Below, piece by piece: positions 11,642 through 24,332 of a stretch of 64,000 nt of DNA; position 1 is the stretch's first letter; each line of letters opens with the position of its first letter. Source of the DNA: Plasmodium coatneyi (lineage: Eukaryota > Apicomplexa > Aconoidasida > Haemosporida > Plasmodiidae). Where the stretch lies: positions 1,819,612 to 1,883,611 of the forward strand of contig NC_033562.1 of the NCBI RefSeq assembly GCF_001680005.1. Reading direction: 5' to 3'. The notes beneath the pieces are model-generated. The model saw only the letters and a program-made list of their open reading frames with translations, searched no databases and was not told the DNA's origin. The translations under genes were made by a program, and so were the position numbers.

Positions 11642-13225
11642 TGTAATACGTCACATTGGAATGTAACACAACACGTCACATATCATTAAATGTATAGAAC
11701 ACACATTGTTGAATGTAGAACACACATTGTGGAATGTAGAACACACATTGGAATGTAGAACATTTGGAATGTGTTATTGTTTTTTCCTCAAATTGTAAGT
11801 AGTATGTGAAATGTTCCTTCCTACTTCACTTTCTTCCTTCTCCTATTCTACTAATTATGAAGGAAGTGGTGTGTGTATATGTAATGTTGTAAATACATTA
11901 CTCCCCCCTTAATAATAATTATAGAACATGCAAAAAAAAAGTTATTTTATAATTTGGTATATGCATATATATATGCATAATATTGTTTATGAATAACATT
12001 GCTGTGTGTGTAGAACACATAATAATTTATTATATAATTATTCATATAGAATAAAAATATAAAAATAAATAAAAAGGAAGGAAGGGTAGGTTCACTGTAA
12101 TAATTTAAGAGTGCAACTTATAGTACTGGACAACACATATAAGTTGCATATATATAAACAAACTAAATAACCCCCCCCTTTTTTTTTGTTTTTATATGTA
12201 CCCACCCTTCACATTTCTCAACTATGACATTTACATTTTTGCGACCAAAAGGAAAAAAATGAGGGTTCGCACATCAATATATAAAAATAAAATATGCATT
12301 AAAAAAAAGAAGCAAGGAGTGAAGAAATGAGGAAACTATTACAATTATGGGAAGGATGTGCACATACATTTTCTTCCTCTCCAATAAACAATTAATATGT
12401 AATTCCATGCAATTCTCCCCCCCTTTTTTATTCTATCATTTTTATTTAATTCATATATACGCGAATCTTACTATTTACTTAATGTACACATTGGGGGATG
12501 AGAACATTCAGCACATATATATGAACTATATGTATATTAAAAGGTTCTTAATAGTTTCTTCTAATAATAGGGAAGCCCAAATTAATATTACATATTGAAA
12601 TTCCATGTTAAATAAAGAAATCATGATCTTATATATGTAGCAGTAGAAGTGTATATAATATATAATACAATGTTCCGCAGGAATATATATGCGTATACAC
12701 AATGCCAATAATAAACAACAGTGCAATACACGGATAACGAATATATAACGAAATCCAATAATATAGTATACACGGATAAGGAATATATATATGTATATAT
12801 GCGTACACACAATGCCAATAATAAACAACAGTGTACAATAATTTAACAGTGGTACACGGATAATAAATTCGCAAAGGGAACTAATTTTTTTTTCATTCTG
12901 TTTTGCTATTCCAGTACAGCATATTCGTTCCTATTTTTTTTTTTGCCTCCTCTGTTCACAATAGTTGAGTACATATATATATGCACAATGTAATAGCACT
13001 CCCTAATGATACATATGAATAATGTACTAGCACTCCTTCAAAAAAAAAAATTAAAGGAATGCATATTATTATTAGGGAAAAGGAGTTTAGTAATTATTCG
13101 TTCGTAATTATTATTGTACGAATAAAATTCCTACCAATATATTCTGCATGAATGAATAGAAATGAATTACCAAAGAAGCCTGTTACATATACATAAAAAA
13201 AAAATAATACACACACATGTGAACA
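11642..13225. other. Intergenic region between KIR 3 and KIR 4
   Basis: It begins with a short tandem array (11695-11765; GAACACACATTG..GAATGTA), then AT-rich spacer with C and T runs near 12172-12190. At 12640-12870 an imperfect duplication repeats AATGCCAATAATAAACAACA and ACACGGATAA.GAATATATA. The last 250 bases are presumably the KIR 4 5' flank. No gene seen. Confidence 0.55.
12640..12870. repeat. Two-copy imperfect repeat, about 105 bp
   Basis: The block containing AATGCCAATAATAAACAACA near 12697-12722 recurs near 12808-12835, and ACACGGATAA recurs three times at 12728-12868. Frames through both copies give short I/Y/C-rich peptides on the minus strand that duplicate with the DNA. Confidence 0.7.
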
Positions 13226-13331
13226 ATGGCGTGCGAATCACAGGTTGGTTATTCCCTAATTTAGAATGCATAATTCAATAGTATACACATATATAATGCT
13301 CTATGTATAACATAATAAATTTGGAGGGGGG

Positions 13332-13371
<40 letters not shown>

Positions 13372-14278
13372 GTGTGTATATATATACATATCCTTTGAAA
13401 ATTAAATTTGTAGGACTCTTCTCCGAGCGGTTTACCTTCACGATCTATGTATGGGGATTTCAATAGTGCCGGAACTTCCTGTAATACCGGCGACTCGGGG
13501 CTCCAAAGTGTAGAAACTAATTTGAAAGGTACATTACAGGGGCATCAAAATATTGGGAATTGTATTGATAAAATTCTAAGTGCTTTTTGCTTTGTGTCCC
13601 AAATGAACAGATCTTCGGAGTTAACCTATACGGAACACTGCAATTTTTGGTACTATTGGACAGGCCATATATTATCCAATAAATTGAACGATGATGATAC
13701 ATTCAAACAAGTTATGCGTAACATCTACGAACAAACGCAACCATGGTTTGCAAAGAAAAACTGTACACTTGTTTGTAGTGATGTTGGCAAGGACGTGTTC
13801 AAAAAGTTAAAAGAATTATTTGATTATTCTCAGAATTGCAAAACAATGCAGAACATGTTAGAACTTTCTAAGGATTATTACTGTGCAGCATATAAAGATT
13901 ATTTACTGAAGGCTGCTAATACTTACACTAAATTATGCGAGAGCAGTGAAGAAGGCACTCCCCAACATTCATACTGTACGGTACTTAAGGAGGAATATGG
14001 AAAATATAACCCACAAAAGTTACTCAGTTCGAATTGTGGAGCAGCATCTAAAGCACAATCTGCAGCCAGAAGTGCGGCAGGTGCAACCTACCCTGTGGGA
14101 AGCATCACCCCTACGACCATCACCCCAATAATATCCTCTGCAGTGGCAACCACCATTGGAATACCTGGCATCGCATTTTTTTTATATAAGGTAATAATTA
14201 GCACAATATATTTGGGAATATATAAATAATAACATTTTATTTATATGTCTACATTTATATATACATATATATATACAT

Positions 14279-14324
<46 letters not shown>

Positions 14325-14660
14325 CATACTATACTTATGCATGTTCTCATCAATCCTTCTTCCTTTCCTTTCCTTCAGTATAATCTCCTACCTTCCTGGT
14401 TTGGTAACCACTCTTCCTCTGGAAATGGAGGAGGAAGGAGCGGAAGAAGAAGTAATAGAAGGAAGAGAGGAGCAACAGCAGTTGACGGTGACTTTGATGA
14501 CAACACTCTAACAGACGAAGACGACGACATCTCAACAACAACAGACTCAACAGATGGATCCATTATATACAGCAGACCACCACCATCACAACCACCTGCC
14601 CGAAGAGGGAAGAATGTCTCTGAACAGGGCCGTCGTAATATTAGTTATGGAAGTATGTAA
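13226..14660 (+). CDS. KIR: KIR protein 4
   Basis: Exons 13226-13243 (MACESQ), 13414-14190 and 14379-14660, phase 0, 358 residues. Exon 2 starts D-S-S-P-S-G-L-P-S-R and shows CNFWYYWTGHIL, KELFDYSQNCKTM, a doubled Cys context around C-A-A-Y-K-D-Y-L, and C-T-V-L-K-E-E-Y. The stalk is Ala/Thr-rich (SAARSAAGA, then TPTTITPIISSAVA), and a membrane segment ends FFLYK (about residues 243-265). Intron 2 contains a long (TA)n run. The tail exon Y-N-L-L-P-S-W-F-G-N-H-S has a G/S/R block, an acidic TDEDDDIS run, a P-P-P-S-Q-P-P proline cluster, and ends N-I-S-Y-G-S-M. It is the first of three KIR genes (3-5) in the same direction. Confidence 0.92.
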
Positions 14661-15762
14661 ATGCGTTCCCCTTCCCTTCCCGTTAATTAGAAATAGTGCG
14701 TAATGTTCCTTCTTCTTCCTTCTTTCTTCCTAACAATTATGAAGGAAGGCCTGCATCGGTTGTCCACCCCCACCACCTGCTCCAATGTTACCTTAACCCT
14801 TTCCTTCCTTCCTTAGACCACATTCTTTCTATCAGGAAAGAAGAAGGAATTGTTCGGAAGTGGTTCTTGTTGTGCTTTCCCGCCGCTTTTATTTCCATCA
14901 TTGAAATATATTCCAACATGGAATGAATGGAAATATATATTGTAAAAAGGGGGAGGGGGGGAGAAAAAGAATTTGCACTTATTAAAGAATTTACACTTAT
15001 TAAAAAGTTGCACTGTATATAAGGTATGCACGTTATTAAGGTGTTCACTCCCTATTTATATGAACAATCATAATAAAAAGGCATGCGCACGTGTGAACAA
15101 ATGCAAGCATGTAAATATGGTAATGTCATATTACGAATACCTAAATACCATATGAGTACTGTTGTAAATGGAGGAAATACCACATGAGTCCTGTTTTAAA
15201 TGGGTAAATACCACATGAGTACTGTTGTAAATGGAAGAAATACCACATGAGTACTGTTGTAAATGGGTAAGAACAAAAATATATATAAAAGGAATGTGCA
15301 TTTTTTTTTTAATTTCTCCTTTTTCCTCCTCTTTTTCCCTCTTCCTTTCTCATCTATTTTGTTCCTTTTTTTTTTTTGCTTATGTATTTTGAACTTTCTT
15401 ATATTATATTCATATAAAATAATTCGACGTACATACATATGTGTATAAGGTTTGTTATCTTTTTTTTTGAAAAATTAAACGAAATTTATATTATTATTGA
15501 AGAAAAAAAAAAGTAAAAAATTCCACACACTTCCACCCCTACAAACATACACTTACCAAACATACAGTACAATCATCATAGGAACAAACATAAACAAGCA
15601 GGCAGAAATAAAACACAACAAAAATTTTGCACATACAACACTTCCCCACATACTAAATACATAGATATATGAACAACAACCGCCCCCCTTTTTATAAGAA
15701 GGAAAAGGAAGGAAGGGAGGAAGTTTATATATTATACATATAAACGTGCATACATAATAAAG
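14661..15762. other. Intergenic region between KIR 4 and KIR 5
   Basis: AT-rich spacer with paired short repeats (TTTGCACTTATTAAAGAA / TTTACACTTATTAAAAAG near 14970-15008), the tandem repeat 15148-15262, a T-rich stretch (15300-15400), and a KIR-type 5' flank (ACTTACCAAACATACAGTACAATCATCATAGG near 15551-15582) shared with KIR 6 and with the truncated KIR at 63254. No gene seen. Confidence 0.55.
15148..15262. repeat. Tandem repeat, unit about 32-34 bp, 3.5 copies
   Basis: Copies of ATACCACATGAGTACTGTTG followed by TAAATGGAGGAA or TAAATGGGTA. Differences between copies are small substitutions and loss of two bases, which points to recent expansion. Confidence 0.85.
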
Positions 15763-17691
15763 ATGACTGATGAGGTAATGCGCTTTATTCCTTATTTTAA
15801 AAGGGGGGGCCATTTGAATAATGTGTCCACACATATATATATATACGTATATATGTAATACATACATATATATACCCCATATATACATATACCGATATAT
15901 ATGTATATAATATACCCTTCCTCCTTTCTTTTGCTTTCCCCTTTTTTCTTACACTACAAAAGAGCACATAAAAGGAGCATATATAATACTTCTTATATGT
16001 GCGATATGCTGTAAAATAATGGGGAAATATAATATTAAATAGAAATATTAATTTATATATTCCACTTCCACTTCTTCTTTGCCAACTGTTATATATTTAC
16101 AGACAATAGATCCAAGGAGTTTACCTTCACATAAGTATTTCTATGGCCCATTCGAAGAGAGCACAGGAACATGTAATGGCAGTACCGCGCAAGCAATAGA
16201 ACAGCAGCTGAATGCAAATACTGATACTGTGGGTTACAAAGATAAAATTGTGAAAGCGGCATGTTATGTCGCCGCAATGTATGAGCACCAGAAGGAAACA
16301 TATTCGAAGGAAGGCTGTAATTTTTTCTATTATTGGATAGGGGGGAAACTGTCAAAGTGGATGGCCAAGGACGAAGAGTTTAAGAGTCTCCTAGTTACTC
16401 TTTGCGGAATTATAAAGGGTGCGTATCTCAGTAAGGGGTGTGGAATTATTTGTCAAAGTATTGAGAGGAATATTTTTGAACAAAGAAAAATCGTATTAGA
16501 TTATTGGCATGACTATGATAATATAGATGAAGATATACAGGGAGGTGGGCCCGATGGTAAGGACAAGTGGTCCAGTTACCTAGATAATATAAGTGAAGCA
16601 TGTGACACTGTGAAAAGCGGTTGTCCCCTAGGGACTAGAAACAATGATTACTGTACCCATTTCAATGAAGAATATAGAAATTACTGTGATAGGAAACTGC
16701 CAGAATTGGAAACGAAATTAAAATCTGCAGAAGAAACTGCACTTCGAGCACAACAAGAAAAACAATCCACACAATCCCAACTAAACGAAGCTCTTCATCA
16801 AGCAAATAAAGCTTCCTCTCTTTCTTCCACATTCGGCACCTTAGCAGCATTAGAATTACCAGCATTGGCATATTTCCTATTTAAGGTAAAATATTACCAA
16901 CATTATACATTATAATTGCGAAATATAAATAATAGTAATTAATCCTTAGACTCGCTTCCTTCCTTAGACATACCTTTCCTTCCCTCCTTAGATTCTCTTT
17001 CCTTTCTCATCCTTAGACCGTCCTTTTCTTCCTCCTCCTTACACACTCCTTCCAATCCCCTCCTTCCCTTCCTCCTTAGACCATCCTTCTTCTTTCCTTA
17101 GACCATCCTTCTTCTTTCCTTAGACCATCCTTCTTCTTTCCTTAGACCCTTCTATTCCTTCCTTAGATCCTTCCTTCCTCCTTAGACCTTCTTTCCTTTC
17201 GTTCCTTAGACTCATCCTTCCTTCCTCTTCCTTAGACCCTCCTTTCCTTCCTTAGAACATCCCTTTCTTTCCGTTCTAGACCTTCCTTCCACCCCTAACT
17301 ACCTTCCCCTCCACCAAGCATCGCTAACACAACCTTCCTTTCCACCAACCACCTAACAACCCACCAACCACCTAACAACCCACCAACCACCTAACAACCC
17401 ACCAACCACCCTAACAACCTTCTTTTCGTTCAGTATAAACCGTGGTCTTCTTTGTTTGGTAATCATTTATCTGGAAATGGAGGAAGAATAAGGAAAAGAT
17501 CAGCCTCACACGAATTCGATACGTTAACGTACGATTCAACGGACACTTCCACAATAGGTCCAACAGATGTAGCCGAAAATTCTACAGTACGCTCTGTGGC
17601 GCACACAAGACAACCCAAAGGAAGAGCAGGAAGGGCAGGAACAGGATCAAATAATAGAAGGGGGAAAAACATTAGTTACCAAAACATGTAA
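15763..17691 (+). CDS. KIR: KIR protein 5 (coiled-coil stalk subtype)
   Basis: Exons 15763-15774 (MTDE), 16103-16885 and 17434-17691, phase 0, 350 residues. Exon 2 starts T-I-D-P-R-S-L-P-S-H-K-Y-F-Y-G-P, then CNFFYYWIGGKL, KIVLDYWHDYDNI, a C-P-L-G turn and C-D-R-K-L-P-E-L. From about residue 205 to 240 the stalk is a heptad-like charged helix (ETKLKSAEETALRAQQEKQS) leading to S-S-T-F-G-T-L-A-A-L and a membrane segment ending YFLFK. KIR 6, 9 and 11 share this stalk type. The 548-base intron 2 is packed with CCTTAGACC and CCACCTAACAACC repeats. The tail exon begins Y-K-P-W-S-S-L-F and ends N-I-S-Y-Q-N-M. It lies tail-to-tail with SICAvar A. Confidence 0.92.
16955..17420. repeat. CT-rich repeat block in KIR 5 intron 2
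   Basis: Tandem variants of CTTCCTTCCTTAGACCCTCC (16955-17290), followed by CCACCAACCACCTAACAACC (17335-17420). The same two unit types fill intron 2 of KIR 6 and recur upstream of SICAvar A and of the orphan tail exon at 46249. Confidence 0.9.
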
Positions 17692-18206
17692 CACATTAAA
17701 GGAAAGCCCGCTGGGAAGAACATATATAAGCGCAAACAGAATTCATAGTGTAATAAGCGAAATGGAATTTCCATTTTTTTCCCTTTCCTTCTTTTTTCTC
17801 CATTTCTTTTTCTTTTTTTCTTCCTTTTTTTTTTATTCCTTTTCTTCATATTTCTTTCTTTTCTTCCTTCCGTGTGCTTGTTTAAATAACTGCATCAAGG
17901 AAACAATACTCCCAAAAGAGGTGCACAAAGTAGAAAAAAAAAGGAAGGTGCGGACCTTTTCAAAAAAATATTCATGTATTTTAAAAAACAAACAAAAAAA
18001 TATTTGTGAACTCAAAATTTTTGTAACAAAATGAATAAGCATTTTTTTAAATCTACAATAAAGAAGAAATTTTACCAAACAAATCAAAATGAAGTGCGTA
18101 AGAAAATTTATTTTTTTTTTCCCGCCTTACATTCATTACACATGAACGTAAATAATTTAATACAAAACGAAAAAAAAGAATTAAAGAAAAAAGTATTTAC
18201 TACACC
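17692..18206. other. KIR 5 - SICAvar A convergent spacer
   Basis: A T-rich stretch is followed by the KIR 3' flank element (TTTAAATAACTGCAT..ATACTCCCAAAAG..GTGCACAAAG at about 17880-17930) and a conserved 200-base segment (ATGAATAAGCA.. TTTTACCAAACAAATCAAAA..CATGAACGTAAATAATTTAATACAAAA). This aligns along its length with the KIR 9 - SICAvar B spacer at 38400-38720, so the pair is a duplicated unit. Confidence 0.75.
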
Positions 18207-21200
18207 CTAAAACTCGGAATCTGAACTTAGAACCTGTTCCTTAGTATCACATTCCCTAGGAACACCTTCCTTTGGAACAAAGTCTTCCTCCTTTATAAAT
18301 TCACTTCCAATGAATTCTTGAACCAAAATTTCAAAAAAGTCTTCTTTCGTCGAATGCAGGTCCCCTTTTTGACATTCGTTTAAGACTTCTAAATGAATAT
18401 CAATAATCATGCGGCGACCAGAACGTTTTTTCCTTCTTTTTTTTCGTGTTGATCTCGGTTTTTGTTCCTTTACTAAAGTATATGCATGTGGACCATCTGC
18501 CTGGTCGTCCACATGGTCAACAATCTGCTGTTCTAAGGATGGACCACGTACTTGATAAGCTCTCCTGTAACGTTTTCTTCTCTTACCAAGCATTCCAAAG
18601 TACTGAACAAAAAAAAAGAAAAAAGGGAGAAAATGTTTCTTTAATAGGGGTGTGAAATGTTTGTTCACACGCAACAGTAATTACTACTTCACACTCTAAA
18701 ATGTGAAATCCTACACACACACCCTAAAATGCGAAATTCTACACACACACACCCTAAAATGCAAAAACCTACACACACACCCTTAAAATGCGAAATAGTA
18801 CACGCACACCCTTAAAATGCGAAATAGTACACGCACACACCTAAAATGCTGAATCCTATACATACACACCCTAAAATGCGAAATCTTACACATACACCCC
18901 CTAAAATGCGAAATCCTACACACACACCCAACTGATTCATTCACGTTAATTTTTTTTTCCTTTCTTTTTCCCCTTTTCTTTCTTATTCTTTTTCTTTTTT
19001 TACCTTCCAGAGTAAGTAGCTCATGATAGAAATGCCTAGCATGGCAGGAGCAAGAGGGAGGTAAGGATGAAGGTTGGAAGGGTTAAGCTTGTGAGTAAGT
19101 TTGGAAGCAGTAGGAATGTCAGGGACAACCTTTCTTTGACCACTTTTAGTTTTTGTACCATCGCTAGGTGAGAGTGGTGGTGCAGGTGCTGTTGGTTGTG
19201 GTTTTTCTGGTATAGGTACTGGTGGTTTTTTTTCTTCAGCATGGGAGGAAGGGGCTTCTCCGTCAGTGGAGGAGGAGGGAGATCCTTCCCCATCCTCACT
19301 TTCTTCAACATCTGGTGGGGGTGGTGGTGGTGGAAGGTGTTGAGGAACATGTTCCTCCGCTGTTTCGTCCCTTCTACCTTTACTGCCTGGTGGAGCAGCA
19401 GGTGGTTGGTTACATAGATTACTTATATTAGTTAGAGTTTGATCTATTTCATCTTTTTTGCTATTGTTGTCGAATAGTTCTTTCAACTTGGACCCCAATT
19501 GCTGTTCTCCTACCATGCAAGTTTTATAGTTTTCTTCTTCCCATTTGCAATCAACACATGGGTAGGTTTTCTCGCATTTTTCATCTTTAATTTGTTTCAT
19601 GAATCCGAAGGCCTTTTTTATGCTGTCCTTCGTGTTAGGACACTTATCGTCCATTTGTTTTGCGAATGCATTTAATAAAAGACATGCCATGGTTTGTTGA
19701 AATTCTTGGTTCAGATAAGGGTGATCCTCACTTCCCGGTTCATGAGACAAGTCAATACCGTACATATATTTTAAACCTTTAACAATGTAATTACATGCCC
19801 TCTTATTTGCTCCATTCGATGTACCACCTTTTTCTTCAATGCTTCTACATTCTTTTTCGTCTTCCCCATTCCCATTCGTCATAGAAGTGGACAGGTCTTT
19901 CAATATATTCCCAAGATCATCCTTCCCCCAGAAAGCTTTCTACAGAAGTAAAAGGAGAAACATATATATACAAATCATACAGACACAGGATTTATGGCGG
20001 TCCTTCTCTTTTCCTTTCATATATAAGGAGTACTGTTCATTAGAATGTGCCTAAATCTTAGTGGACAATAATTTTCCTTTACCCAATCCTCATTCGTTTT
20101 ATTCTGTCGATATCTTATGGTAAACCATTTATCTGTTACACATTTTGCGCGTATACATAAGTTAGGTTTATCTTTGCAGACACCATCTGGGGAGGGTGAC
20201 TTTGCTGCTTTCTTTGGGGTTGCTGCCGTTTCCTCCTGTATTAAAACTTCCTCAAGTTTCTTAACCATTACATTGAATTTATTTGAGTTGTCACCAGGGG
20301 AAACCCCTTGATCAGGTGTTTCTGCCTCAGCCCGCGTAGAACTTCGACCTGCTGGCGCACGGATCCGATATCCCCATTTATTGTTTTCGCACCAAGTTTG
20401 ATTAGTATCTGCTTCTATTTTATGATACAACGTACTTGTTTCAAATAGGTCGTACAATTCATCTGACTTATCCCTTTTGCCTCCGTAAGGAATCTTAAAT
20501 GCAGCATCATAAGCACATTCCATATAGTTCACACCTTTCTTAATAAATTCCGTCCTTACTTCTTTCACACCCCTAATGACATGTTCTATGACCTCCTTTG
20601 GAACACAGAACCAATGCATATACCACATCCATACTTTTAATAAATCACATAAGGGAATATTTTTCACTTTCTTCTCACATGGTGTTTTTCCCTTTTCGTT
20701 TTTATATTGCTTTGGAACGCCTGTCGTCAATATTATATTTTTCATCATAATTTCACAAAATGGTCCATATTTCTTCAGGTCTACTCCGTCCTTAGGGACA
20801 GGATCTTCATCAGGTTTGCATAAAGCTAACAGGGGTCCGAGTTCCTCATACTGCTCTTGCTCTTCTCCTGTTACCTTGTTAGAAAATACTGTGAACCATT
20901 CAGTAATAGTGGCTGTAAGGAGGAAAGAAAATGGAGGTCTAAGGAATGAAGGAAGGAGATCTAAGGAAGGAAGGTACTTCCGATGGGAAGGAAGGATGAT
21001 GAAGGAATGCATCGGTATTCGTTCCTTCCCTTCTCCTTCCTCGTTCCCCTTCATCGTTCCCTGCTCACTTCTAGGGTTTTTTCTTTGTATAACCTGTTCC
21101 AGAGGAGGAGGTGGATGAGGGGTTGGAAGGTGGATATATGTCTTCCAATGCTTTCTTTATTTCTGCGTCGCTATCTATTTTGTCCTTTAACTTCTCTCTC

Positions 21201-22561
21201 ACTTTTTCATTGCCCATTTTACAGTTTGAATAATCCAACTGTTTGCACTCAAAACAATCCTTATCACTCTTGCATGGAGTTGTTTCCTTAATTTGTGCGC
21301 TGACACTGAATGCTTTACTTATGCCTTCCTTTATGCTTACCTTCTGGGTACAGGAATTAGCCTTTTCTTGTAATTTATTAATGAGTTCATTTAATATGAT
21401 ACATGCCGCAGTGGCCTTGAAGGTTCTATTATTCTTCTTACCATCTCCACCTGGATTACCAGGACTTGAATCCTCTTTAATTTCGTAGATATGCTTTAAT
21501 CCTGCAGTGATGAGCATACAAGCATTGCTATCTGCTTCTGTCCATATGGTCCCTTTTTTCTTAGGACCATTACAATGGGATTCCATACTTGATTTATATT
21601 TAGATATGTCGTTAGAGAGTGGCTCGACCATTTGCAGGATTTCTTCCCACACTTGACCCTATCATGAGAAGAAAGGATGGAACATGTACATATATTTAAT
21701 ACCTACACGGAACGTTCATTCATTCTTCGTTTCAATAATATACATTTCTTCATGTCTATTTGTGCTACCTCTAAAGGTAATAAATGGTAACAATCCTTAC
21801 CCAGTCTTTTTGTGAATTTTTTTTGTGTCCATGCCACTTCTCTATTACTTCCTTTAAGCGGTTCTGCAGGTCAATCTTGCCACAGGTAATATCTGTATGA
21901 AAAGGGGGAACAAAAGTGGAAATAGGAATAAATAGTACTAAGGTAATGGAAGAATGGTAAAATGGTGGTACAGTCGGGTGGTGGTTATCCACCTACCACC
22001 TCTAACAACCCACCAACCCCCTTTTATGGTAGTGGTGGTGGTTATGGTAGGTGGAAGGAAGGTTGTGTTAGGTGGGTGGTTGGAGGTAGGAAGGAGTGAT
22101 GTTAGGTGGTAGTTGGGGTCCCCCCTTGTACTGAATTCCACAACTAAATCATGTTTACCATCTTCAATTTGCCTATAGGAAGAGAGATAAGAGAACATAA
22201 GAGTACATTTTTTTTCTTCTTTTCTTTCTTTCTTTCTTTATTTTTTTTTTTTTTATACGATTAATTTTTTTTGAAAGCATGTATACATTTGTGTGTGTGT
22301 ATAGGAACACACACACACACACATAAATAAGTAATCGTAACTATACCTGCCATCTGAATCATGCTTTACTATTACTTCGTTGTGTCCTGGCGTGAGAATC
22401 CAGAAAGTGTCTCTCTTTCGACGTCGAAGAACTTTGCTATTCTCCTCGTTTTCTGCACCATCCGCTGCACGACGTGCACGTCGTGGACGAGGCACACCAT
22501 CCTCCGCTTCATTCGGAAGATGTGTTTGTTGTTCCAATTTACTCTTCTCCTGTGCAGCCAT
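18207..22561 (-). CDS. SICAvar: SICAvar A, variant antigen (SICA) with seven exons
   Basis: Exons in coding order: 22561-22347, 22172-22159 (14-nt micro-exon; donor at 22132 also keeps phase), 21892-21801, 21658-21094, 20912-20083, 19939-19004 and 18602-18207, giving about 1015 residues with matching phases. Exon 1 is charged and Arg-rich (RRARRAADGAENEENSKVLR). Exon 4 is a Cys-rich SICA beta-type domain (ACMLITAGLKHIYEI..CKSDKDCFECKQ), exon 5 an alpha-type domain (CEIMMKNIIL..PLCDLLKVWMWYMHWFC), and exon 6 a second beta domain (CNYIVKGLKYMYGI..CVDCKW) with a Pro-rich stalk and a membrane segment PLAPAMLGISIMSYLLWK (about 866-884). The last exon is the invariant cytoplasmic domain. No signal peptide is seen, as is usual for the family. 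It is short for a SICA protein. Whether a further 5' exon exists beyond the repeat-rich region at 22.8-24.2 kb is open. Confidence 0.85.
18690..18935. repeat. Tandem repeat in the last intron of SICAvar A
   Basis: About nine copies of a 29-31-base unit, CCCTAAAATGCGAAATCCTA followed by CACACACA. A four-copy array of the same unit sits in the matching intron of SICAvar B (39668-39790), so the array is ancestral to both genes. Confidence 0.9.
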
Positions 22562-24332
22562 TTTTTTCTTTTTTTTTTTCTTTAATCACTATTTATTCAA
22601 TGAATGGAATTGTTACTTACTAAATGGAAAATTGTATTTCACTAAGTATCCATACATGTGTGTACAACAGAAAGTACGCATACATTCATTCCTTACGTCC
22701 TTTTCTTCTGAGAATACTTTTTTTTTTTCTTCTTTTTTTTTTTTTTTTTTCTTCTTCTTCTTCTTCCTAAAGGAAGAGAAAACAACCTTCCTTCCACCCC
22801 TAAGACCCCTTCAACCCACCTACCACCCCCAACACCCCTAACAACATTCCTTCCACCAACCGCCACCCAAACAACCTTGCCTTCCTCCCTCCACCCTAAG
22901 AATCATCCTTCCACCCCATAACAATCTAGCACCACCTTCCTTCTTTACACCTTCCACCCCTAACACCCAAATGTGCACTCCGCTGCACACCTTCCTCCCT
23001 TCCTTTTTTTTTTTTTTTGTTTTCTTTGTTTTTCATCTTTTTTTCTTTTATTTTTTTTTATACTTTTTTTCTTTTTTCTTCATTAAAAAAAAAGAAGAGC
23101 AACGTTCCCGTCACCCTAAAATGCGTACCTGCACCCCTCTGCACACCTTCTTCAACATACTTTCTTCATTACACCTTAAAATTTTCTTTTTTCTTCTTCC
23201 TTAATAATTCCTTCCTTACACTTTTTTTTTAATCTTCTTTTTCTTTTTAAATCTTCCTTTTTTACTTAAATCTTCTCTTTTTTTACCTAAATCTTGTTTT
23301 TCTTCTTCCTTAACCTTCTTTCCTTTACCTAAACCTTCTTTCTCCTCTTTTCTACTTTTTTTTTTCTACACACGTTGGGTGTACCCCTCCCTAAACGAAG
23401 TGACCTTCTTTCATTCAACCCTAACAACATCATTCTAATACCCCTAAAATCCTTCACTCTAATACCCTTACACCCTACCCCTCACACGCCTAACAACTGT
23501 TTATTCTAATACCTTTACACCCTACCTCTACATCCTTACACCCCTTCATTCTACCATCCTCAATAAACTAACACCCCTTCCTTCCACCCCTAACACCCAA
23601 ATCTGCACCCCGCTGCACACCTTCTTCCCTTCCTTCAATTTTTTTTTTTTTTTTTTTTTTGTTCTCCATAAAGGAAGTGGCCTTCCTTCTTTTCTCCCTT
23701 AACACTCCTCTCAGGTGAACCCTTCTGCACACGTACCACCTAATAACCCACCTACCGCCCTAACACTCCTCCATAGGTGCACCATCGTGCGGGACTCCCC
23801 CAACATACATCCTTCCACCCAACCACCCCTAGGAACCTTCCTTCCACCCAACCACCCCTAGGAACCTTCCTTCCACCTACCACCCGTAACCACCCCACAA
23901 CCACCCTACCACCTAACAACCCACCTACCACCCACCTAACAACCTTCCTTCCACCCCCAACAGCGTTCCTTACTTGCATCAAACACCCCTAAGAACCCTC
24001 CTGCTACAACCCTAACAACCCACCTACCACCTAACAACTCACCTACCACCACTAACAACCCACCTACCACCTAACAACTCACCTACCACCTAACAACTCA
24101 CCTACCACCTAACAACTCACCTACCACCACTAACAACCTTCCTTTCGCCATACCACCGCTAACAACCCTTCCTTCCACCCCTAACAACGGTTCTCCTTCC
24201 ACCCCAAGCAAAGGTTCAATACTGTTGAGTGGGGTTCGACACGGTTCCGTAGCGGTCAGACTCGGTGCAACGCGGTCCGTAAAGATTACTAAAATTTTTT
24301 GTAGCTATTTGTAGCAGTTTTGTAACGATTCC
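22562..24332. repeat. Repeat-rich region upstream of SICAvar A
   Basis: T-rich tracts (22565-22770, 23000-23090, 23640-23660) alternate with C-rich segments. CCTTCCACCCCTAACACCC and CCACCTAACAACTCACCTAC units dominate 22790-22980 and 23720-24190. The phrase TGCACCCC.CTGCACACCTTC appears several times (22977, 23129, 23611). At 24222-24285 short copies of GGTTC.ACACGGTTC/GGTCCGTA occur. No exon with splice signals and SICA-like content was found, though one could be missed. Confidence 0.7.

Noticed and set aside
16740..16830. Coiled-coil stalks of KIR 5, 6, 9 and 11 as host tropomyosin- or myosin-like mimicry
   Set aside because: The similarity is what any heptad helix rich in Ala, Glu, Gln and Lys would show; no specific host signature was seen.
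22380..22841. 153-codon ORF on the plus strand
   Set aside because: Antisense of SICAvar A exon 1 extended into T-rich DNA, giving poly-Phe.
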